Source of the DNA: Bacteroidales bacterium
GTDB taxonomy: Bacteria; Bacteroidota; Bacteroidia; Bacteroidales; P3
Reading direction: 5' to 3'
NCBI GenBank assembly: GCA_017455205.1
Contig: JAFTBM010000014.1
Coordinates: 1 to 37,147 of the forward strand
DNA length: 37,147 bases
The position numbers and the translations under genes are program-made. The notes beneath the pieces are model-generated. The model had not been told where the DNA came from, ran no database searches, and saw only the letters and a list, made by a program, of their open reading frames with translations. The stretch's first letter is position 1. Every line of letters begins with the position of its first letter. Shown one piece after another: positions 31,691-37,147 of the stretch.

Positions 31691-33106
31691 CTATACCTCG
31701 GTGTGGACTTCGCGCCCCTCGACGTAGATGGCCGCCTGCGGACGTGCAGGGCAGTAGTATTCGCACTTGCCGCAACCGATGCAGCGGCTTTCATTGACCG
31801 AGGGGATAAGATGGCCACCGAAGTCTTCCATCGTGATGGCCTCGGCAGGGCAATGGCGTGCACAAGCACCGCATTTTTCGCCCTGACCCGAGAGGCAGTT
31901 CCAATGCACCACCACGGCACGGCCTACGGAGATGGCTGTCTTCTGCTCCTTGCTGACGGGCTGTATGGCACCCGCTGGGCAGACTTCGCTGCAGCGTGTG
32001 CAGGCTGGACGGCAGTAGCCTGCGCTATAGTCCATCTCGGGCTGCATAAGGCGGTCAAGCTTGGTCGAAGGACGCAGCACATGCTCGAAACACTGGCTGA
32101 CGCAGAGCTGACAGGCAGTGCATCGCGAGGAGAAGTTGGCGAGGCTCAAAGCGCCTGCGGGCTTGACTGGCACCTTGCGAGTGGGCACTTGCCTATCGAC
32201 CAGTGCTGCCATGCCGCCGTCGAACTTCTGCTGCTGCGCCGAGGCCCACATGGAGGCTCCCACGGCGGCTGTGCCAGCGATAAATTGGCGGCGGTGGTTG
32301 TCCACCCCATCCGAATCGGTGGCCATGCGCCTACGGCCAAAACTGATAGCCCCCACCTTGCACTTGCCGAGGCAATTGAAGCAATCCACACAGCGGCTGC
32401 CATCAACGCTTGGCACTGGTTCTTGCCCCTTGCCATCGGATTTAATCTTGATGCACATCGACTTGCACGCGTGTTCGCAGCGGCGGCAGCCGACACACTT
32501 GGCGCTGTCTATCCTGACACCGAAGAGCGAGTAGCGGCTGACGCTGCCCAGTAGCGTCCCCACTGGGCAGATGGCGTTGCACCATAGGCGCCCGCCAAGG
32601 AGGGCGGTGGTGCCGATGACTATGAGGGTGGCAATGGCTATCCACATCGGCAGGCCGCTCCCGCCAAGGTGCACCACCATGCGAGCAAAGGCACTATATG
32701 GGGCAATCAGGGCTGCAATCTGACCCAACCCCAGCAGCATCAGCAGCACAAACAGGCCGAACACCACATAGCGCAACCAGCACAACTCTGCGTGCCACAG
32801 CCACTTGTGTTTGCGGAAAAGCAGCTTGCGAATGCCGATAAAAAGGTCTTGAAAGATGCCCATCGGGCACAGCACCGAGCAGTAGAGCCGCCCGACCAGC
32901 CAAGTGATGGCCAACAGGGCGGCGACTACCACCACATTCAGTGCCAAAGCGGCTGGCAACAGCTGTAGCTTGGGCAGCCAACCTGCATAGTGCCTCACCA
33001 CGCCCGTAGCATCGAGCAGCAGAGCCAAAAAGGAGAGCAAGACCAGTGCAGCCAGCGCAATGCGCACACCTCGCAGCCATCCCCAGCGGTTATTGTGTTT
33101 AGCCAT
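31691..33106 (-). CDS. NapH/MauN-like polyferredoxin membrane protein with an internal Tat-like motif
   Basis: A 471-residue protein. Residues 1-185 hold several membrane helices and the two CxxxCP motifs (C76-C80, C176-C180) of the NapH/CcoG group, which pass electrons across the membrane. Two ferredoxin motifs follow (C204/207/210/214 and C239/242/245/249). At 271-289 the stretch HRRQFIAGTAAVGASMWAS resembles a twin-arginine signal (RR-Q-F plus hydrophobic segment). After it come four more Cys-rich clusters (329-339, 365-376, 404-419, 442-452). The protein looks like NapH joined to a NapG-like Tat-exported ferredoxin. The second half would then lie outside the membrane. It follows the regulator by 11 bp. 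Confidence 0.85.
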   Translation of the reverse strand: MAKHNNRWGWLRGVRIALAALVLLSFLALLLDATGVVRHYAGWLPKLQLLPAALALNVVVVAALLAITWLVGRLYCSVLCPMGIFQDLFIGIRKLLFRKHKWLWHAELCWLRYVVFGLFVLLMLLGLGQIAALIAPYSAFARMVVHLGGSGLPMWIAIATLIVIGTTALLGGRLWCNAICPVGTLLGSVSRYSLFGVRIDSAKCVGCRRCEHACKSMCIKIKSDGKGQEPVPSVDGSRCVDCFNCLGKCKVGAISFGRRRMATDSDGVDNHRRQFIAGTAAVGASMWASAQQQKFDGGMAALVDRQVPTRKVPVKPAGALSLANFSSRCTACQLCVSQCFEHVLRPSTKLDRLMQPEMDYSAGYCRPACTRCSEVCPAGAIQPVSKEQKTAISVGRAVVVHWNCLSGQGEKCGACARHCPAEAITMEDFGGHLIPSVNESRCIGCGKCEYYCPARPQAAIYVEGREVHTEV

Positions 33107-33117
33107 GACAATCCGTT

Positions 33118-33975
33118 TTATCTTTTTTTCAGCATCACGTAGACGGCCAATCCAGCCACACTCTTGATGCCCGTCTTCTTGACGATGCTTTTGCGGTGAG
33201 TGTTCACCGTATTGACGGCGATATTGAGGCGGTCTGCCACCTCCTTGCTACTAAACCCCTTGGCCACCAGTTCAAGCACCTCTTGCTCGCGGTCGCTGAG
33301 CTGATAATCCTCCACCGGCGAAAGCAGCAGCTCCTCAATCATAGCGTGCCGTTCAAGGTCGCGGCTGAGCTGGAGGATGTCGAAGACAAGCTCCATCATC
33401 TCCTCGGTCATGCGTCCACCGGGGAGGTACTTGTAGATGATTTGGGTAAGGTCGTTGAGGCGGTCGCGGATGTTGTCGTGGCTCTTCATATATTGCTCGC
33501 CGAAGGTGCGGCTCAAAGGCTCACCATCGCGCAATTCACTACGCATCGCGGCCAATGTGCGTTCTTCACGCCGCACGTGCTCCTTCACCTCGCGGCAATA
33601 GTCGGCGAAATACTTACTCAATATGGCGCCAATTTGCTCATCGCTCTCGGCTGCGATATGGTCGAGGTGGTGCTTGAGATGGGGCAGGCGCTCTTCGATA
33701 TAGTAGCGGTGGCTGGTCTGCAAGTGAGCCATCACCATCTCGGGGGTGATTTGAGCCAGCTCATCATCGTCGGGCGTATAGTCGTCGAAAGTGTAGATAT
33801 TGCAGACGGTAAGGAAAAAGTTCTCGTCCACGCCGTTGTCGCGACAGACCTCCTTGACGCTCTTTTCGCCGAAGCCCAGCGGAATGCCGAAACGCGGGAG
33901 CATCAAGATAAGGGCATAGTTGGAGGCAATCATATCGGCCATCTTCATACGGCCAGTGAAAATGGTATGTTTCAT
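33118..33975 (-). CDS. LuxR-type regulator with ScdA-N-like and hemerythrin-like sensor region
   Basis: A 285-residue regulator. Residues ~28-65 (RFGIPLGFGEKSVKEVCRDNGVDENFFL) resemble the DUF542/ScdA N-terminal segment of iron-sulfur repair proteins. Residues ~80-215 are helical and histidine-rich, with H84, H89, H103/H106, H133, H166 and H210 plus acidic partners, which suits a diiron hemerythrin-like domain (oxygen, NO or redox sensing). The C-terminal ~60 residues form a LuxR HTH: LSDREQEVLELVAKGFSSKEVADRLNIAVNTVNTHRKSI. No phospho-receiver is present. ATG 33975 is chosen; TTG 33987 is upstream. It heads the minus-strand operon and likely controls it. Confidence 0.82.
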   Translation of the reverse strand: MKHTIFTGRMKMADMIASNYALILMLPRFGIPLGFGEKSVKEVCRDNGVDENFFLTVCNIYTFDDYTPDDDELAQITPEMVMAHLQTSHRYYIEERLPHLKHHLDHIAAESDEQIGAILSKYFADYCREVKEHVRREERTLAAMRSELRDGEPLSRTFGEQYMKSHDNIRDRLNDLTQIIYKYLPGGRMTEEMMELVFDILQLSRDLERHAMIEELLLSPVEDYQLSDREQEVLELVAKGFSSKEVADRLNIAVNTVNTHRKSIVKKTGIKSVAGLAVYVMLKKR

Positions 33976-34000
33976 CTTGAGGTGCAAAAAAAATATGTTG

Positions 34001-34008
34001 CAAAATTA
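34001..34008 (-). promoter_or_regulatory. -7 box of the regulator-led operon
   Basis: The minus strand reads TAATTTTG, matching TAnnTTTG, 25 bp before the ATG. The nearest TTTG lies 24 bp upstream, longer than usual, so an activator may be needed. Confidence 0.5.
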
Positions 34009-34167
34009 CAAAATAAAAATGAACTTCACTGGCAAAAAGTGAATTTGAGCCATAGAAGCGGAAAAGAGGCTACCAAATCCAACGAAGGAGGCCAATTTTG
34101 GCAGATGAGCTGATGCGGAGTGAATGCACGAGGGCGAATGCCCGAAGTGCTGGCGGTAGGGACTTGG

Positions 34168-34271
34168 GGCGTGTTTGGTCTGTGTATGGTTCGTGTTTGA
34201 TCCGTGTTAAGTCCGTATCGAGTCGGACGTGACACGGACCTGACACGGAGATGACACGGAGATGACACGGA
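34168..34271 (-). repeat. 11-bp-phased dyad array, copy 3 (inverse orientation of copy 1)
   Basis: Octamers start at 34168, 34179, 34190, 34201 and 34212, then 34220, 34231, 34242, 34253 and 34264: five and five with a strict 11-bp step and an 8-bp central step. Four on the right are GACACGGA. Read on the minus strand it matches copy 1 almost base for base, including the central TCCGACTC/GATACGGA pair and most 3-bp spacers. It lies in the divergent gap between the regulator-led operon and kamD. The rest of this ~640-bp gap holds no supported gene. Confidence 0.9.
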
Positions 34272-34289
34272 CCAAGTGGGAGGAGAAAA

Positions 34290-34345
34290 GGTTATAGGTT
34301 ATGGGGTATAGGTTATAGAAAATTGAATGTTGAGAATTGAAAATT
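34290..34345 (-). repeat. Eight 7-bp repeats beside array copy 3
   Basis: Four GGTTATA-type heptamers (34290-34317) run directly into four GAAAATT/GAATGTT/GAGAATT/GAAAATT heptamers (34318-34345), with no interruption of the 7-bp step. The second set belongs to the same family as the tracts at 1366 and 17284. Confidence 0.85.
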
Positions 34346-34564
34346 ATCCCTCCACAAGAAAAAAATCTTCCCATTGCGAAGTCTCTAATAAGCCGTTTCG
34401 GACACCGTCGCTATGAAGGGCAATGTTTGAAGCAGAGAGAGGATATTGCATTTGTAAAGTAATCATTTAATAGAGCAGAGCAATAGGCTTGATATTTAAT
34501 TATATAACACGAAGCACACTTGTAGTGTACGTGGGGGGCATCAAAGGGGGATGCGAAAGGTTTT

Positions 34565-34596
34565 TTTGCGGGAAAGATAAAAAAGTTGTAACTTTG
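34565..34596 (+). promoter_or_regulatory. Promoter of kamDE
   Basis: TTTG (34565-34568), a 20-bp spacer and TAACTTTG (34589-34596) fit the Bacteroidales consensus, 20 bp before the kamD ATG. Confidence 0.75.
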
Positions 34597-34616
34597 CAAA
34601 TTGGATTTGTTGTGTC

Positions 34617-36203
34617 ATGAACAGAGAAGATGTGAAACAGAGTGATATGCAAAAGAGTAAAGTAGGACTGGATTTTGAGCAGGTGGCTCATGCCCGTGGG
34701 GTAGCTCGCCGCATCGCGCAGCAGGTGCAGGATTTTGTGGAGGGCTATACCACAGTGGCCGTGGAACGCACAATATGCCGTTTTTTGGGTATCGATGGTG
34801 TGGATGAGAATGAGGTGCCGATGCCAAATGTGGTGGTTGATGAGTTGAAAAGCAAGGGGCAGCTGGGTAATGGTGCTATGTTTTTCATCGGCAACGCAAT
34901 GGTAGAGACGGGGAAAAGCCCTCAAGAGATAGCCGATGCCATCAGTCAAGGCACCCTCGACATCACGCGCTTATCCATTCACCCCGAGGCAGAGATTGAA
35001 GCTGCATTGCGACCTGTCATTGGGCAGACCATCGAGCGGGTACGCTCCAACCGGCTACGCCGCGAACGCTACATCGCCACCCTTGGCGAGGGCAAACGTC
35101 CCTACCTCTACATCATCGTGGCCACGGGCAACATCTACGAGGACGTGGTGCAAGCCCAGGCAGGTGCGAGGCAGGGAGCCGACATCATTGCCGTCATCCG
35201 TACCACTGGCCAGAGCCTGCTCGACTATGTGCCCTATGGGGCCACCACCGAGGGCTTCGGCGGCACCTATGCCACGCAGGAAAACTTCCGCATCATGCGC
35301 AAAGCCCTCGACGAGGTGGGCGAAGAGGTGGGGCGCTACATCCGCCTCTGCAACTACTGCTCGGGGCTCTGCATGCCCGAGATAGCCGCCATGGGGGCCC
35401 TCGAAGGGCTCGACGTGATGCTCAACGATGCCCTCTACGGCATCCTCTTCCGCGACATCAACATGCAGAGGACGCTGATAGATCAGTACTTCAGCCGCAT
35501 CATCAACGGCTTTGCAGGTGTCATCATCAACACTGGCGAGGACAACTACCTGACCACAGCCGACGCATTCGAGGAGGCCCACACCGTGCTGGCATCCGAC
35601 TTCATCAACGAGCAGCTTGCCCTCATGGCTGGCCTGCCCGAGGAGCAGCAGGGACTCGGCCATGCCTTTGAGATGGATCCTGCACTGGAGAATGGTTTTC
35701 TCTACGAGCTGGCTCAAGCCCAGATGCTGCGCGAGATATTCCCCAACGCCCCCTTGAAGTATATGCCGCCCACCAAGTTCATGACTGGCAACATCTTCCG
35801 CGGGCACATACAGGATGCCCTCTTCAACATCATCGGCCAGTGGACCCACCAGGGGCTGCAGCTGCTGGGCATGCCCACCGAGGCCATCCACACCCCTTTC
35901 ATGAGCGACCGCTACTTGAGCATCGAGAACGCCAAATACATCTTCGGCAACATGAAGGACATCGGCGAGGAGGTGGAATTCCGCGAGGGCGGCATCATAC
36001 GCCAGAGGGCGCAGAAGGTGCTGGGCGATGCCACCCGCCTGCTGGAAGAGATGGAGAGCGAGGGCCTCTTCAGTGCACTGGAGAAAGGCATCTTTGCCAA
36101 CGTCAAGCGCCCGCGCAACGGAGGCAAAGGCCTCGACGGCGTAACGCTCAAGGGCGAGCACTACCGCAACCCGTTTGTCGAACTGATGAAAGGTAAGAAA
36201 TAG
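34617..36203 (+). CDS. kamD: Lysine 5,6-aminomutase alpha subunit
   Basis: With KamE it forms the adenosylcobalamin- and PLP-dependent mutase that moves the terminal amino group of D-lysine or L-beta-lysine in lysine fermentation. The 528-residue length and blocks such as ERVRSNRLRRERYIATLGEG, YLYIIVATGNIYEDVVQAQAGARQGADIIAVIRTTGQSLLDYVPYG and TTEGFGGTYATQENFRIMRKALD are characteristic. The start has alternative Met codons (residues 1 and 11); ATG 34617 is 20 bp from the promoter. kamE follows after 2 bp. The usual neighbour for lysine 2,3-aminomutase (kamA) is not upstream. Confidence 0.95.
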   Translation: MNREDVKQSDMQKSKVGLDFEQVAHARGVARRIAQQVQDFVEGYTTVAVERTICRFLGIDGVDENEVPMPNVVVDELKSKGQLGNGAMFFIGNAMVETGKSPQEIADAISQGTLDITRLSIHPEAEIEAALRPVIGQTIERVRSNRLRRERYIATLGEGKRPYLYIIVATGNIYEDVVQAQAGARQGADIIAVIRTTGQSLLDYVPYGATTEGFGGTYATQENFRIMRKALDEVGEEVGRYIRLCNYCSGLCMPEIAAMGALEGLDVMLNDALYGILFRDINMQRTLIDQYFSRIINGFAGVIINTGEDNYLTTADAFEEAHTVLASDFINEQLALMAGLPEEQQGLGHAFEMDPALENGFLYELAQAQMLREIFPNAPLKYMPPTKFMTGNIFRGHIQDALFNIIGQWTHQGLQLLGMPTEAIHTPFMSDRYLSIENAKYIFGNMKDIGEEVEFREGGIIRQRAQKVLGDATRLLEEMESEGLFSALEKGIFANVKRPRNGGKGLDGVTLKGEHYRNPFVELMKGKK

Positions 36204-36205
36204 AG

Positions 36206-36994
36206 ATGAGCGAAGGATTGTATTCGATGGAGGCGAAGGACTACGACAAAACCCTCGACCTCACCAAGATAAAGCCCTACGGAGACACCATGAACGATGG
36301 CAAGGTGCAGCTCAGTTTCACCCTGCCCGTCCCCGCTGGTGCCGAGGCCGAAGAGGCCGCCAAGCAACTGCTGCGCAAGATGGGGCTGGAAAACCCGCTG
36401 GTGGTCTACCAAAAAGAGCTTACCGCAGGCTTTTGCTTCATGAACTGCTACGGGTCGCTGACGCACACGGTGGATTACACCACGATACACGTGCCGAAAG
36501 TGGAAAGCACCACGATGGAGATGAAGGAGTGCGATGAGTACATCAAGGAACACATCGGGAGGCAGATAGTGTGCGTGGGAGCCTCGACTGGGACGGATGC
36601 CCACACAGTGGGCATTGACGCCATCATGAACATGAAAGGCTATGCTGGCCACTACGGACTGGAGCGCTACGACATGATAGATGCCTACAACCTCGGTTCG
36701 CAAGTACCCAATGAAGAGTTTATTGCCAAAGCCATAGAGTTGAAAGCCGATGCCCTGCTGGTGTCGCAGACGGTTACACAGAAAGATGTGCATATCAAGA
36801 ACATGACCGAACTGGTAGAGATGCTGGAAGCCGAGGGATTGAGGGATAAAATCATCCTGGTATGTGGTGGGCCTCGCATCAGCCACGAATTGGCCAAAGA
36901 GCTTGGCTACGATGCAGGGTTTGGTGCCAACACGTATGCCGATGATGTGGCTTCCTACATTGCGCAAGAGATGGTGGCTCGAGGAAAGAGATAA
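36206..36994 (+). CDS. kamE: Lysine 5,6-aminomutase beta subunit, B12-binding
   Basis: The 262-residue subunit carries the base-off cobalamin motif DAHTVG, with H133 as the axial ligand, and downstream LLVSQTVTQ and CGGPR of the Rossmann fold. K144, in MNMKGYAGH, sits at the position known to bind PLP in the characterised enzyme. Both cofactor residues are therefore intact. It is cotranscribed with kamD. The end of an IS begins within ~30 bp of its stop codon. Confidence 0.95.
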   Translation: MSEGLYSMEAKDYDKTLDLTKIKPYGDTMNDGKVQLSFTLPVPAGAEAEEAAKQLLRKMGLENPLVVYQKELTAGFCFMNCYGSLTHTVDYTTIHVPKVESTTMEMKECDEYIKEHIGRQIVCVGASTGTDAHTVGIDAIMNMKGYAGHYGLERYDMIDAYNLGSQVPNEEFIAKAIELKADALLVSQTVTQKDVHIKNMTELVEMLEAEGLRDKIILVCGGPRISHELAKELGYDAGFGANTYADDVASYIAQEMVARGKR

Positions 36995-37026
36995 ACAATA
37001 AAAAACTATAAGAAACTGTTTTGATT

Positions 37027-37147
37027 TTATACAATAAATCTGTTAAGCATAAGCCTGATGAAAGCCAGTTGTACCATAGCCTGTAGAGAATTAGAGAAGA
37101 ACTCGAAATCCGATGTGAGTCTTCTGCACTTCTCAAGCCAGGAGAAA
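37027..37147 (-). mobile_element. 3' end of an IS5-type transposase gene (cut by window edge)
   Basis: The minus strand encodes 39 residues and a TAA stop: FSWLEKCRRLTSDFEFFSNS followed by LQAMVQLAFIRLMLNRF. This is the C-terminal signature of DDE transposases of the IS5 family (W-E-CRRL then a Q-LAFI-LMLNR helix) common in Bacteroidales. The start lies beyond 37147. The IS end should lie in the AT-rich 36995-37026 stretch, immediately downstream of kamE; a terminal inverted repeat cannot be confirmed without the other end. Confidence 0.75.

Overview
The window is chromosomal DNA from an anaerobe of the order Bacteroidales. The evidence is repeated promoter boxes of the TAnnTTTG type with an upstream TTG/TTTG element 18-20 bp away, a Rho factor with a long low-complexity insertion, PorT-like and DUF6266 proteins, a Bacteroidetes-type TamB, and the anaerobic genes hydF and kamDE. 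The bulk of the window is GC-rich core genome. Only the first ~1.4 kb, the last ~120 bases and several intergenic gaps look accessory. I cannot name a genus.

Layout. 1-1.4 kb: a decayed accessory patch with a truncated BRO-N phage-type gene and an N-terminal remnant of pyruvate:ferredoxin oxidoreductase. 1.37-1.65 kb: heptamer tracts plus an 11-bp-phased repeat array. 1.9-7.05 kb (+): tamB and rsmG. 7.05-10.33 kb (-): a tightly overlapping operon hydF-folA-cinA-DUF486. 10.47-12.37 kb (-): a three-repeat lipoprotein gene with a stop codon near its start and a long structured leader, then gcvH. 12.5-14.6 kb (+): rho, divergent from gcvH through a duplicated promoter. 14.7-16.0 kb (-): DUF6266 and an HTH gene. 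16.3-17.1 kb (+): an unrecognised gene. 17.6-26.4 kb (+): topA, glycosyltransferase fusion, porT-like, coaD, recG, GNAT and mltG, mostly with ATGA overlaps. 26.7-34.0 kb (-): a likely single operon read as hemerythrin/LuxR regulator, polyferredoxin membrane protein, YitT, Tat-signal aldo-keto reductase/ferredoxin, tatA, tatC, alkaline phosphatase, apt. 34.6-37.0 kb (+): kamD-kamE (lysine 5,6-aminomutase), followed directly by the end of an IS5-type transposase.

Two things deserve most attention. First, a dispersed intergenic element occurs at 1.5, 17.2 and 34.2 kb: octamers spaced exactly 11 bp apart, five on each side of a dyad in the two complete copies, always with a tract of 7-bp repeats on the same side. 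A fourth array at 26.5 kb has the same 8+3 spacing and orientation switch with an unrelated octamer. Second, the 26.7-34 kb operon pairs a minimal Tat system (TatA+TatC) with a Tat-signal ferredoxin/aldo-keto reductase and with a NapH-like membrane protein that carries a Tat-like RR motif in its middle. A regulator with a predicted hemerythrin-like sensor heads the operon. This reads as an oxygen- or NO-responsive redox export module, which is an inference.
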